From contig SFCB01000201.1 of assembly GCA_004367505.1 (NCBI GenBank), positions 1 to 64,000 on the forward strand: a DNA stretch of 64,000 nt. The letters run 5' to 3'. This document shows positions 44,246 through 53,518 of this stretch, one piece after another (the stretch's first letter is position 1; every line of letters starts with the position of its first letter). The notes under the pieces are model-generated. The model ran no database searches. It saw nothing but the letters and a program-made list of their open reading frames with translations, and was not told the DNA's origin. A program made the translations under genes and the position numbers. The DNA is from Chloroflexi bacterium OHK40. Lineage in GTDB: Bacteria > Chloroflexota > Chloroflexia > Chloroflexales > Chloroflexaceae.

Positions 44246-46045
44246 ATGGCGTACACACCATCCTGGTTTGCAGCCCAGATCTCCAGCGTCACCGCTGCGC
44301 CGGTGAGCGCCACTGCGGGCCAGCAGGTGGTGGTCGCCGGGCCACTCTGTGTGCGCCTGTCCGTCGCGCCAGGCACCGATGTGGCCGTGAGTCGGGACGG
44401 TGCTGTGACATTGGTGCTCCACGGCGATCTGGTTTCGCCACGGCCAGGTATCACGGCTGTCGATCTGCTTGCATGGTACCTGGCCCGTGGTCTCGCCTGG
44501 GTGGCGGAGCTCGATGGATCCTACGCCCTGCTGATCATCGATGGGCGCGATGGTGCCGTGGTGACCGTTACCGATCGCCTGGGTTCCCGGCGGGTCTATG
44601 GTGGGCGCTGCGACGGTGGCTATGGCCTCGCCTCCTCCCTCGGGCTGCTCCCCTGGGAGGATGAGGCGCTTGATCGGATCGCCCTGGCCGGCTATCTGGT
44701 CAACGGGGTGGTGCACAACAACCGTACGCTCCTGGCCGGCGTGCGCGTGCTCGAACGGGCCTGTGTGCACCGGGTGGGGCCTTCCGGCGTCGAGGCCACG
44801 CCCTACTGGGAGTACGTTTTTGATGATAGCGCCCGTGACACTCCGGTGGAGGAGCTCCAGCGCGAGCTTGCGGCCCTGGTGGTGGAGGCCGTGCGCCGGC
44901 GGCTGCCCGCCAGCGGGGCGCTCTACCTGAGCTTGAGCGCTGGCTACGATGCTACGGGCATTCTCGGCGCGCTGGGATTCGCGCTGCAAGTGCCCGGTGT
45001 GCGGTGCGTCTCCTACTCGCTTGGTGGTGATCACCCCGACGATGATGCGGTGATCAGCCGGGCAATGGCGGCGGTTGCTGGCTATGAGCACCGCGTCATT
45101 CCGAGCTATACCGGCGACCTGTTGCAGGTTCTGGCCCACAATGTGGCTCTGGGCCAGGGGCAGGCCCACTTCTGCGATGAGGTACAGTACTGGACCACGA
45201 TCGGGCCCGAGCTCCAGGCTGAAGCCGGGGCGCTCTTCGTTGGCGATCAAGCCTTCGGCTTTACGACCCCCGCACCTCCGCGCTCATACGCGGAGGTGCT
45301 ACGCAAAGTGTACATCGCCAGCTTCGCCGATCTGCCGGTGCTCGCAGCGTGGCTTCCCGCGCCGCTGTTCCGCGAACTGAGCGAGGCCTGGGGCGCCGAG
45401 CTCGAACGGATCGTTGCCACGTGCCCCGCAAGCGCGCAACTCGAAGACGTAAGGGACTACCTATACCTCGATCAGCGGGTGAGCCACCTTATCCTTCCCT
45501 GGCGCGAGCGATTCGCCGGCACATGGGCGCTCGTGCGCTTCCCGCTGCTCGACCGCACCATCCTCGACTTTAATCGGCGGCTGCCGCCCGAGTTGCGTCG
45601 CAGTAAGGCCCTCTGGAAGGCGACCAGCCGCAGTTCCTACCCTGACCTTTTCACCCAGCCCCGGGGCCGGTCGCGTTATCAACCGGCCTGGTCGGAAGAA
45701 TATGCTCGCGCTGCGCCCGCGCTCGCCGCGTTGATCGATGCCCATGATAGCCCTCTCGACGCACTGATACCGCCTGAACTGCTGCTCGGGCTGCTGGACG
45801 CTCACAGTAACACCCATCGGGCGGCGGGAAGCCTGCCTGCCCGTGCGCGGTGGCTGGCTGAGAAGGCCTTGGGGCGGCTCCGGCGATCGCTGGGGCAGGC
45901 CCCCGGTGCCAGGAGCCAGCCGGAGGGTCCGCAGCATGCCTTACTCCTTCAACGCCTGCTGGTGCTGCGTGAGTACCTGCGTCAGCGGGCTGCTCATGCC
46001 TCTCGACCGGTGGCCTACATCCACGGAGATGCCGATGATGTGTGA
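44246..46045 (+). CDS. Asparagine synthase-like protein without N-terminal nucleophile (1)
   Basis: A 599-residue protein with the AsnB two-domain layout. The N-terminal Ntn-like domain includes VAELDGSYALLIIDGRDGAVVTVTDRLGSRRVYGG, but the mature protein would start with Ala instead of the Cys2 needed for glutamine hydrolysis. The ATP-pyrophosphatase loop is LSLSAGYDATGIL (residues 229-241), a degenerate SGGxDS. The GGDHPDDD and GDQAFGF stretches resemble conserved AsnB blocks. In O-antigen loci AsnB relatives such as WbpS/WbtH make uronic-acid amides. Without the Cys this one would need free ammonia or a different acceptor chemistry, as beta-lactam synthetase does. See 51692 for a second copy. 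Confidence 0.82.
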   Translation: MAYTPSWFAAQISSVTAAPVSATAGQQVVVAGPLCVRLSVAPGTDVAVSRDGAVTLVLHGDLVSPRPGITAVDLLAWYLARGLAWVAELDGSYALLIIDGRDGAVVTVTDRLGSRRVYGGRCDGGYGLASSLGLLPWEDEALDRIALAGYLVNGVVHNNRTLLAGVRVLERACVHRVGPSGVEATPYWEYVFDDSARDTPVEELQRELAALVVEAVRRRLPASGALYLSLSAGYDATGILGALGFALQVPGVRCVSYSLGGDHPDDDAVISRAMAAVAGYEHRVIPSYTGDLLQVLAHNVALGQGQAHFCDEVQYWTTIGPELQAEAGALFVGDQAFGFTTPAPPRSYAEVLRKVYIASFADLPVLAAWLPAPLFRELSEAWGAELERIVATCPASAQLEDVRDYLYLDQRVSHLILPWRERFAGTWALVRFPLLDRTILDFNRRLPPELRRSKALWKATSRSSYPDLFTQPRGRSRYQPAWSEEYARAAPALAALIDAHDSPLDALIPPELLLGLLDAHSNTHRAAGSLPARARWLAEKALGRLRRSLGQAPGARSQPEGPQHALLLQRLLVLREYLRQRAAHASRPVAYIHGDADDV

Positions 46046-46865
46046 ACCCGACGCGCCACCGCGCTTTTCGATCGTCACGATTACGCTGAATAGTGCCGAT
46101 GCTGCCGAGCGCACCGCCCGAAGCGTGCTGGCCCAGCGCGGTGCCACCTTCGAGTATATCGTCAAGGATGGTGGCTCCCACGACGATACGGTGAGCCGCC
46201 TGCGCACCCTCGGGGTGGAGCAGTTGGTGGTCACGCCAGATCGTGGTATCTATGATGCGATGAACCAGGGCCTGGCACGCTGCCGGGGCGACTACGTCTG
46301 CCTGATGAATGCCGGTGACACCTTCGCCGGCCCTGATGTGCTCGCCACGGTGGCGGCCCATCTCGTCCGGCTCGGCGAGCCCGAATTCGCCTACGGCGAC
46401 ATTCGCAGCCTGGTGCGCCATCCGCATCTGCGCGATGAGGATCAGCAGGGCGGGCGGCTCATCCGCTACCCGGAGCGCCTCAGCCGCTTCTGGCTCTACC
46501 GCAAGATGATCTGCCACCAGGCCTGGTTTGTGCGGCGCGAGCTCTATACAGCCGTGCCCTACGATCCAGATTACGCCATTCTGGCTGATTACAGCTACCT
46601 GCTCGATATGCTCCTCCGGCGGCGTGTGCGCTACGCCCACATCCCGGAGGTGGTGGCGATCTTCGATGCGGGCGGCCTCAGCACCAGGCGCAGCGAGCAG
46701 CAGCGGCTGGAGCGCCAGCGGGTTCATCGGGCAACCTTTAGCGCCCCGGAGCGATGGCTGTATGGCGGCCTCTTTCAGAGTATCGGGTGGCTCAACCGGC
46801 GTTTTGTGTACCGCCTCTACCCACTCCTGCCTGAGCCGGTGCGCGGGCGGCTCGGCGGCCTGTAG
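46035..46865 (+). CDS. Glycosyltransferase family 2 (WcaA/WbbD-like)
   Basis: A 276-residue GT-A enzyme: FSIVTITLNSADAAERTARSVLAQ, KDGGSHDDTV, DRGIYDAMNQGLARCRGDYVCLMNAGDTF. The phrase GIYDAMNQGL with GDYVxFLNAGD is typical of colanic-acid and O-antigen transferases that use UDP-GlcNAc or UDP-Gal-like donors. The start at ATG 46035 has GGAG 6 bp upstream and overlaps the AsnB-like gene by 11 bp, so the two are coupled. ATG 46029 in the same frame is an alternative. Confidence 0.88.
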   Translation: MMCEPDAPPRFSIVTITLNSADAAERTARSVLAQRGATFEYIVKDGGSHDDTVSRLRTLGVEQLVVTPDRGIYDAMNQGLARCRGDYVCLMNAGDTFAGPDVLATVAAHLVRLGEPEFAYGDIRSLVRHPHLRDEDQQGGRLIRYPERLSRFWLYRKMICHQAWFVRRELYTAVPYDPDYAILADYSYLLDMLLRRRVRYAHIPEVVAIFDAGGLSTRRSEQQRLERQRVHRATFSAPERWLYGGLFQSIGWLNRRFVYRLYPLLPEPVRGRLGGL

Positions 46866-46895
46866 GCCCGCTAGCCCGCAGCCGACAACCAGACC

Positions 46896-48041
46896 ATGAC
46901 GACCATCGCCCACATCTCAACGGTTCATCAGCCCTTCGACCAGCGGATCTTCCACCGGGAGTGCGCCAGCCTCGCACGGGCGGGCTATCGGACCCACCTG
47001 CTGGTGCAGCTCGCTGAGCCGTATCGGCAGGTGAATGGAGTGCATGTGCACGCCGTCGATCGACCGCAGCCAAACCGGCTGGGGCTGCACCTTGGCCGGC
47101 GTCTGCGCCGGCTGCTGACGACGGCGCAGGCGGCGCGACGTCTGGAGGCTCGGGTGTACCACCTGCACGACCCGGAGCTGATCCCGCTGGGCCTCTGGCT
47201 CAAGGCCCGCACTGGGGCGCGGGTGATCTTCGACTGCCACGAGAATAATACCGCCTATCTGCGGCAGAAACGCTATTTGCATCCGCTCATACGACGCGGG
47301 CTGACGATCAGCATGGCCGGGGCAGAGTGGCTGGCGGGCCGCTGCTTCGACGCCATCGTGACTGCCGACCGGGGCGTGGCCGAGCTCTACCGGCGGCGGT
47401 TCGGCGCCCGGCGGGTGGTCACGGTGCACAATTTTCCGCACCTCGATCTGTTCCTGCGCCAGCCAGCGGGTGATGACAGCGCACGACCGTACGACCTTGT
47501 CTACCACGGGACGATCCCGCGCTATCACCTTGAGGTGGCCTTTGCGGTAGCCGAGGCCCTGCGCCGGCGCGGGGCCCGTGCGCGCTGGCTTTTCTTCGGG
47601 CGCTGCCCCGAACTGGCCTGGGCCCGCGCTGAGGCCACACGGCGTGGCCTGGCCGAGGACTTCACGCTTGATGACCAGCTTATCCCTCACGAGCAGGTGG
47701 CCGCCCGGGTGCTGCAGGGCCGCGTGGGCTTCATCCCGCTGCCGGATCTGCCGAAGTTCCAGCACAATATTCCCACCAAGCTGTTTGAGTTTATGGCTCT
47801 GTCGATGCCGACGGTCCTCAGTGACTTGCCACCCAGCCGGCCCTTCGTTGGGGATGGCGCATGCGCGATTATGGTCCCCCCCGATGATACAGAGGCTTAT
47901 GCCGATGCCATCCTGCGCCTGCTGAACAATCCAGCGCTACGCCACCGCATGGGTGCGGAAGGACGCCGGCGTGTCGAGGGCGAGTTCAACTGGCAGCACG
48001 AGGCGCAGCGTCTGCTCGATCTTTACGCGGAACTGCTATGA
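46896..48041 (+). CDS. Glycosyltransferase family 4
   Basis: A 381-residue GT-B enzyme. AHISTVHQPFDQRIFHRECASL at the start and VYHLHDPELIPLGLWLKAR in the N-terminal domain are typical of GT4 members of EPS loci. The donor domain has PTKLFEFMALSMPTVLSDLPPSRPFV, with a shifted E-x7-E, and VVTVHNFPHLDLF. It should act in the cytoplasm on the lipid-linked chain. The stop overlaps the next ATG (ATGA, 4 bp), so it is coupled to the deacetylase. Confidence 0.86.
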   Translation: MTTIAHISTVHQPFDQRIFHRECASLARAGYRTHLLVQLAEPYRQVNGVHVHAVDRPQPNRLGLHLGRRLRRLLTTAQAARRLEARVYHLHDPELIPLGLWLKARTGARVIFDCHENNTAYLRQKRYLHPLIRRGLTISMAGAEWLAGRCFDAIVTADRGVAELYRRRFGARRVVTVHNFPHLDLFLRQPAGDDSARPYDLVYHGTIPRYHLEVAFAVAEALRRRGARARWLFFGRCPELAWARAEATRRGLAEDFTLDDQLIPHEQVAARVLQGRVGFIPLPDLPKFQHNIPTKLFEFMALSMPTVLSDLPPSRPFVGDGACAIMVPPDDTEAYADAILRLLNNPALRHRMGAEGRRRVEGEFNWQHEAQRLLDLYAELL

Positions 48042-48952
48042 GCACCAAACGTCTGATCGTGACCGCCGACGACTACGGCCTCTGCCCACCGGTGAATGAG
48101 GCGATCGACGAGTGCCTGGCGGCTGGCACACTACGAGCTACCTGTGTGATGACGAATATGCCCGAAGCGGCAGCCGCCCTCACCTTCCGCCAGCGCTTCC
48201 CCAGCGCCTCGCTCGGACTCCACTGGACGCTCAGCCTGGGCCGGCCGGTGTTGCCACCAGGACAGGTGGCGAGCCTGGTTGGCCCCGACGGCGAGTTTTT
48301 GCCCCAGCCGGAATTGCGCCGGCGGATTATGGCCCGCCGTTACAACCCAGCCCATGTGCGCGCCGAACTGACGGCCCAGTACGAGCGCTTTCGTGAGTTG
48401 GCCGGCGAGCCAGACTTCTGGAATACGCACCAGAATGTACACGTGGCCCCCGGTATGTTCGAGCTCTGCAGCGATCTGGCGTGGGAGCTGGGTGTGCGGG
48501 CTATGCGCGCCCACCGGCGCATCACGGTGCCACGGCGTGGCAATGCGACCACCTACAACATGCGCCACCCGCTCTACTGGCTCAAAGCACGCCTGATTGA
48601 CCGGTGGACGGTCCGGCTTGAGCGCCAGGGCGTGCTTCTGCCCGATGGGATCGTGCATCTGCCGGGCTACCAGGAGGGCAAAGCGGCGATCGAAGCGGTG
48701 GTTGGCCGGCTCCCGTGGCGCTCGCTGCGCCGCGCGGCTGAGTGGATTATTCATCCGTCAACCAGTGCCGACGACAAACTACTCGGTCGGCTGACTGCCT
48801 CTCGGGTGCGGGAGTATGCCGTGTTCCGCGACCCGCAGCTCCGGCAACGGCTGGCCGCTCGTGGGGTGGAGGCCGTGGGCTTCGAGACCCTCGGCGCGGT
48901 GGCGCGACCCGAAGTGACACACGGAAACGACGCTCATGGTCATCACGTATAG
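48038..48952 (+). CDS. ChbG/HpnK (YdjC) family deacetylase
   Basis: A 304-residue carbohydrate deacetylase-like enzyme. LIVTADDYGLCPPVNEAI carries the metal Asp pair, ASLGLHWTLS the His, FWNTHQNVHVAPG the HxxxH-type site and EWIIHPS the C-terminal His. YdjC/ChbG removes an acetyl group from chitooligosaccharides and HpnK acts on hopanoid GlcNAc. The locus also has a CE4 deacetylase (31987), so two amine-unmasking steps, or one on precursor and one on polymer, can be proposed. ATGA coupling with the upstream GT4 and 17-bp overlap with the polymerase-like gene downstream. Confidence 0.86.
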   Translation: MSTKRLIVTADDYGLCPPVNEAIDECLAAGTLRATCVMTNMPEAAAALTFRQRFPSASLGLHWTLSLGRPVLPPGQVASLVGPDGEFLPQPELRRRIMARRYNPAHVRAELTAQYERFRELAGEPDFWNTHQNVHVAPGMFELCSDLAWELGVRAMRAHRRITVPRRGNATTYNMRHPLYWLKARLIDRWTVRLERQGVLLPDGIVHLPGYQEGKAAIEAVVGRLPWRSLRRAAEWIIHPSTSADDKLLGRLTASRVREYAVFRDPQLRQRLAARGVEAVGFETLGAVARPEVTHGNDAHGHHV

Positions 48953-50276
48953 CCAGATCTACCCCGGCCCGATCTGGACAGCCCTGCTCGTTCTGCTGTT
49001 TCTGTACACCATCCTGCGGGGTCGGCCCGAGTGGGCGCTGGGGATGTTCTTTGCGATGTCCGGGTGGGGCCGCAACCTCTGGGTTGGCCCGATGCTCTAC
49101 CTCTACGCCCTGCTCGCCACGGCATACGCCGCGGCCTTTGTGGATCTGCAGGTGCGCCTGCGCCGTGGTGAACAGGTTCGATTTTTTCCTCAGCACGACC
49201 GAAGCATTCTCGTTTTGCTCGGCTGCTGGTGGTTCTGGATGCTGCTGCTCATTCAGCTGTTCATGCCCGATAATGGGCCGGCCCTGCGGCGCAATCTGGT
49301 GCTGATCATCATTGCTGGCATTCCAGCACTGTTTCTCTTCGGCCAGGATCCACGGCGGGTGCGCGGCTTTGCCCTCGCCTATATCGGCTCGGCGATCGCC
49401 GGCGGCTGGATCGCCCTCACTGCCTACGGGATTCCGATCACGGCGCTGCTCACCGACCCGAGCCTCGGCAGCTACGGGCTCTCGAACCTGGGTATTCCGA
49501 ACTACCACGCGATCGCGTGGACCTTCGGCTGCGCACTGATTATGGTGATGGCGCTCTACCTGCAGGCGCGTAGCCTGTTCTCCCTCGCTGGCTACATGCT
49601 CCTCGCTGTGCTGTGTGTGCACTTCTTGATGCTCTCCCTCTCGCGCCAATCGATGGCCGCAAGCATCATCTGCCTTATGCTCTTTGCGATCTGGGCGCTC
49701 TTCAGCCGGACAACCCCCAAGCTCCGTGTGCTCACCCTGCTCGTCGGGGTGATCGGGATGGTCGTGATCCTCTATCAGGTCTCGCCGAGTCTGGTGGTGC
49801 GCCAGAATGAGAGCGGCCTGCTGGAGTCCTTCGACCTGGTGGGGGAGCGCAGCCAGTACTGGCTCTATGGCTGGGCCGTCTTCGTCGAGGCGCCGCTGAC
49901 GGGCAGCGGGATGTCGACAACGTATACCCATAACCTCGCGCTAGGAACCCTCGCCGAGCAGGGCCTGGTCGGTGGCTTCTTCCTGGTGGCTTACCTCGCC
50001 TTTGTCCTGCGTCAGGGGCAGGCGATCCTCTACGGACACGGTGACCCGCAACGGGCTCCGTGGCAGGTGGCTTTCTTTCTGATCGTGCTCTTCTTCCTGA
50101 TCCATAGTATGGCCTCGGGTACAGCGACCAATGGCCGCCACCTCTACTGGGCCGGGCTGTTGCTCTGGTGCCAGTCCGTGCTTGTGCAGCCGGCGCCGGT
50201 GCCGGTCCTGCCTGTGCCAACGCGCCTGATCGCCCGCCCCGCATCGTTCGTGGCGGCGCACCAGGCCGCCGAGTAG
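48936..50276 (+). CDS. O-antigen ligase/polymerase-like membrane protein (Wzy/WaaL family)
   Basis: A 446-residue polytopic protein with about 11-12 hydrophobic segments and the family's extracytoplasmic loop before the last helices. LMLSLSRQSMAASIICLMLF and the WaaL/Wzy C-terminal signature YTHNLALGTLAEQGLVGGFFLVAYL are seen. These proteins polymerise repeat units or join them to an acceptor at the outer face of the membrane. As an ABC exporter is also encoded, ligation to a lipid or protein acceptor is as plausible as block polymerisation. It overlaps the deacetylase gene by 17 bp. Confidence 0.87.
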   Translation: MVITYSQIYPGPIWTALLVLLFLYTILRGRPEWALGMFFAMSGWGRNLWVGPMLYLYALLATAYAAAFVDLQVRLRRGEQVRFFPQHDRSILVLLGCWWFWMLLLIQLFMPDNGPALRRNLVLIIIAGIPALFLFGQDPRRVRGFALAYIGSAIAGGWIALTAYGIPITALLTDPSLGSYGLSNLGIPNYHAIAWTFGCALIMVMALYLQARSLFSLAGYMLLAVLCVHFLMLSLSRQSMAASIICLMLFAIWALFSRTTPKLRVLTLLVGVIGMVVILYQVSPSLVVRQNESGLLESFDLVGERSQYWLYGWAVFVEAPLTGSGMSTTYTHNLALGTLAEQGLVGGFFLVAYLAFVLRQGQAILYGHGDPQRAPWQVAFFLIVLFFLIHSMASGTATNGRHLYWAGLLLWCQSVLVQPAPVPVLPVPTRLIARPASFVAAHQAAE

Positions 50277-50286
50277 AAGGCTCACC

Positions 50287-51681
50287 TTGCCCATGGCCGT
50301 TCCGTTGATTCGCCGCCTCCCAACCCAGCAGCAACTCTTCGACCTCGCCCCGCCTCCGGTCAGGCGCGTGCTGGTGAATCTGGAAGCTGCCCGCCGTGAA
50401 TGGTTCCGGCGTCACGGCGATTACCGGGCCCTTGTGGCCCGCCACGATCCGGCCTTCTACCGGCGCCCCCTGGCCGAGCAGGAGGCTTACCAGCTCGCCG
50501 AACTGCGGCGGCTCCTCGAAGGTGCTCGCCGCGATGTGCCACACTATCGGGCTTCGTTGCCGCCGGACCCGCTCGCAACCCTGGCCGATTTGCGGAGCCT
50601 CCCCACCCTCGAGAAGGGCATGTTGCGCCGGGACCCCTTCGCCTTTGTGAGCGAGCGGCTTCCTCGCCGCCAGCTCTGGGCCCGCAAAACGAGCGGCTCG
50701 ACGGGAACCCCCCTCACGTTCCACCTGGATCGTGAGGCGACCCGGCATCAACAGGCGGCCGCCGATGCCATGCTCGCCGCCTACGGGTGCCCCTTCGGCG
50801 AGCGCCGGGCCCGATTCTCCGGTGCCTATGTGGCGCCGTACGCCAGAACCACTCCGCCCTTCTGGATCTGGATCGATAGCTACCGCCAGCTCCAGTGCTC
50901 GGCCTATCACCTCGCTCCGCCGTTCTTCGACCACTACCTTCAGGCTATCCGCGCGGCGCGGGTGGCCTATGGTACCGGCTACCCCAGCGCCTGGTACCTG
51001 CTGGCGTGCCACGTGCTCGAACGGGGCGGGGCGCCGCCCGGGTTACGGGCGATTATCACCGATAGCGAGGGCGTGAGCCTCGACCAGCAGGCGGTGATCG
51101 AACACGCCTTCGGTTGCCCCGTCTACCAGACCTACGGCACTGGTGAGATAGGGCAGGTCGCCTGGCAGTGTCGTGAGCGGCGCTACCATGTGCTTACCCG
51201 CATTGTTGTGATCGAACTGCTCGACGCAGCGGGCAACCCTGTGGCGCCTGGCGAAGCGGGAGAGGTGGTGGCAACCAGCCTGGCGGGTGCCAACACTCCG
51301 TTTATCCGCTACCGGACCGGCGATCTGGCAATTGCCGCCACTGACCCGTGCCCCTGCGGGCTGCAAAGCCCCGCCCTGTTGAGCATCGAGGGCCGGCTCG
51401 ACGACTACATCCAGACACCCGACGGGCGTACGGTGGGGCGCCTGAGCCACGTGACGAAGCCTGGCAGAGGGATCCGTGAGAGCCAGATTGCCCAGGTCGC
51501 CCGCGATCAGGTCGTCATCCGGGTGGTGCCAGACGCCGACTTTGATCCTGCGTCGATGGCGGCCGTGGTGGCGGCGGCCCACCGCTACCTTGGCGCCGGG
51601 ATGCAGGTGCGCTGGGAGCGCGTTGAGCGGTTGCCGCGCACCAGGGCTGGCAAGCTGCGGCACGTGGTTCGCGAATTGTAA
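50287..51681 (+). CDS. Phenylacetate-CoA ligase-like adenylate-forming enzyme (CapK/PaaK family)
   Basis: A 464-residue ANL-superfamily protein. The ATP loop RKTSGSTGTPLTFHLDRE, VYQTYGTGEIGQVAWQC at the acyl-adenylate site, FIRYRTGDLA and the Cys pair PCPCGLQSP with GRLDDYIQTPDGR match CapK/PaaK. In capsule loci CapK homologues are thought to activate carboxylic acids for transfer to the polymer. A TTG at 50287 has AGAAGG at 6 bp and an in-frame ATG at 50293. I kept the TTG. It lies between the polymerase-like gene and the second AsnB-like gene with about 10-bp gaps, so it may work with the latter on the same carboxyl substrate (inference). Confidence 0.86.
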   Translation: MPMAVPLIRRLPTQQQLFDLAPPPVRRVLVNLEAARREWFRRHGDYRALVARHDPAFYRRPLAEQEAYQLAELRRLLEGARRDVPHYRASLPPDPLATLADLRSLPTLEKGMLRRDPFAFVSERLPRRQLWARKTSGSTGTPLTFHLDREATRHQQAAADAMLAAYGCPFGERRARFSGAYVAPYARTTPPFWIWIDSYRQLQCSAYHLAPPFFDHYLQAIRAARVAYGTGYPSAWYLLACHVLERGGAPPGLRAIITDSEGVSLDQQAVIEHAFGCPVYQTYGTGEIGQVAWQCRERRYHVLTRIVVIELLDAAGNPVAPGEAGEVVATSLAGANTPFIRYRTGDLAIAATDPCPCGLQSPALLSIEGRLDDYIQTPDGRTVGRLSHVTKPGRGIRESQIAQVARDQVVIRVVPDADFDPASMAAVVAAAHRYLGAGMQVRWERVERLPRTRAGKLRHVVREL

Positions 51682-51691
51682 GGGCCGTTGC

Positions 51692-53518
51692 ATGGATCTG
51701 CGCGAGGCGCCCCCCCAATCATTTTGCAGCTTCCTGGCCGCGTTTGGCCCCGCGATCGATGAGGAGGCCTTTGAACGTGCGGCCGCCCGGTTGCCCCATT
51801 ATCGCCCGACACCCACTACCCTCACGCTCGACGGGTTGCGACTCTGCTGGTATGCACCCGAGCGCAACCCGCTCCATCGCTGGGTACTCCACCGCGCCGG
51901 GCAGGTGCTCCTGCTCGTCCAGGGCGACTTCTACGGCCCGCTTGACGAAGGCGCGCTCGCTGCGACGATCGCCGGTGGGCAGATCGACCGGCAGGCCCTC
52001 ACGACAGCCCTGGCCAGGCTGCGCGGCGTCTTCAACGGCTTCGTCATCAACCAGGCCGACCACTCGTGCCTCGCCTTCGTTGACCGGCTTGGCTTTACTT
52101 TCCTCTACCATTGTGCAACGGGCCCCACAACCTGGCTCTCCTCGTCGCTGTGGCCGCTGCTGCGCCTGAGGCCGCAGGCCCCGCTCGCGCCCGAGGCCGT
52201 CGAGGACATGGTGCTGTTCGGCTTCCCGACCGGGAACCGCACCATCCTCCGGGATGTGTTTACCATTCAGCCAGGCCGCATCGTCGCGATGCGTGCTGGC
52301 CATAGCAGCGCCGTACGGTACGTCCCGCCGATCGATCGGCGCCTGTGCAGGCTCGATCTGGCCCTGGACGAGTTTCGCGGCGCATTCGGCTCGCACTTCG
52401 ACTATGTGCGCAGCCTGATCCCGGTCGACCGTTTTGTGACGACCCTGACGGGCGGCCACGATACGCGCGTCATCCTTAATGCCATGCTTGCCAACGCGAT
52501 CGTGCCGACATGCCTTACCGGCACCGATCGCGGTATGACCGGCGATGTTCGCCGCAGCGCACAGATCGCCAGGATTGCCGGCGCGCCTCTGCAAATTGCT
52601 AACTATGGCGAGGCTGATCCCGCGCTCCACGCCGATGCCTTTTTTATGAGCGAGGGTACGGGTACCGGGCTGTGGATGGCCCGGCTCAGCGAGGTGGCCC
52701 GGCTCCACGGCGACGTGGCCTACTTTGGATTCTCCGGCGATATTCTCTCGGGCAGCGGCACGGTTACACTCGGCCTGCTGCGCGGCGATGACGACGCCGA
52801 TGCCCTGGTGCGCAAAGCCTGCCTCTTCAACTACGAATACCGGACCGACCCGGAGACGCTCTGCCGGACCCTCTTCGGGCATGGCTTCGACACGGTGCTC
52901 GAACGCTATGCCGCAACGTTTGCGCCATACCAGGGGTTGGACCGCTACGGCATGTTTGTACAACAGCGGATCGACGACCGGAACTTCCGGCGCATCGGCG
53001 GCTTTGCCCACGCGGCCCAGACGGCTCTGCCAGCCGTGCACTTCTTTCACGACCCGCGCATCGCCGAGCTCTACCTCAGCCTCGATGAAGGGTTGCTGCT
53101 CGGCCGCAAGCTCCACTGCCGCCTCTGCTACGATGCCATTCCCGCGATGGCCTGGGTTCCGGGCAATCCCTGGCATGTGCCGCTCTGGCTGGAGCCGGCG
53201 GCGCTGCACCACGTGCGCGCCGCCGGCAAGTTCGTCCAGCGGCTGCGGCGCGCACCCGCCCGCGCGGTGGCATCTTCACCACCCGATGCGCGGCTGCAGG
53301 CGGCGCTGGCCATGCACGAGGGGCTCGACGCCGTAGATCTCGACGCGCTCCGCGCCCTGGCCGCCCAGGAGGCCGGCTCGCCGCGCGCTCACCTGCTCGC
53401 CCTGCGCGTCGCCACCCTGGCCCGGCTGCTGCGCTTTGCCCGCGGCCAGCCCATCGTGGAGGAACAGCATGCCCGTCTCTTTGCGCGCCGCGAGCAGGGC
53501 GCCGTCGTCGCACGCTGA
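51692..53518 (+). CDS. Asparagine synthase-like protein without N-terminal nucleophile (2)
   Basis: A 608-residue AsnB-like protein. The N-terminal half (FNGFVINQADHSCLAFVDRLGFTFLYH, LLRLRPQAPL) resembles the glutaminase fold but begins MDLREAPP, so it lacks Cys2. The ATP-binding loop is VTTLTGGHDTRVIL (TGGHDT at residues 253-258), a closer match to SGGxDS than in the protein at 44246. Many such proteins in polysaccharide loci are annotated as asparagine synthase and are proposed amidases or ligases of uronic acid carboxyls. AAGGG lies 7 bp before ATG 51692. The tracked start at 51476 overlaps the CapK-like gene in another frame. Confidence 0.82.
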   Translation: MDLREAPPQSFCSFLAAFGPAIDEEAFERAAARLPHYRPTPTTLTLDGLRLCWYAPERNPLHRWVLHRAGQVLLLVQGDFYGPLDEGALAATIAGGQIDRQALTTALARLRGVFNGFVINQADHSCLAFVDRLGFTFLYHCATGPTTWLSSSLWPLLRLRPQAPLAPEAVEDMVLFGFPTGNRTILRDVFTIQPGRIVAMRAGHSSAVRYVPPIDRRLCRLDLALDEFRGAFGSHFDYVRSLIPVDRFVTTLTGGHDTRVILNAMLANAIVPTCLTGTDRGMTGDVRRSAQIARIAGAPLQIANYGEADPALHADAFFMSEGTGTGLWMARLSEVARLHGDVAYFGFSGDILSGSGTVTLGLLRGDDDADALVRKACLFNYEYRTDPETLCRTLFGHGFDTVLERYAATFAPYQGLDRYGMFVQQRIDDRNFRRIGGFAHAAQTALPAVHFFHDPRIAELYLSLDEGLLLGRKLHCRLCYDAIPAMAWVPGNPWHVPLWLEPAALHHVRAAGKFVQRLRRAPARAVASSPPDARLQAALAMHEGLDAVDLDALRALAAQEAGSPRAHLLALRVATLARLLRFARGQPIVEEQHARLFARREQGAVVAR

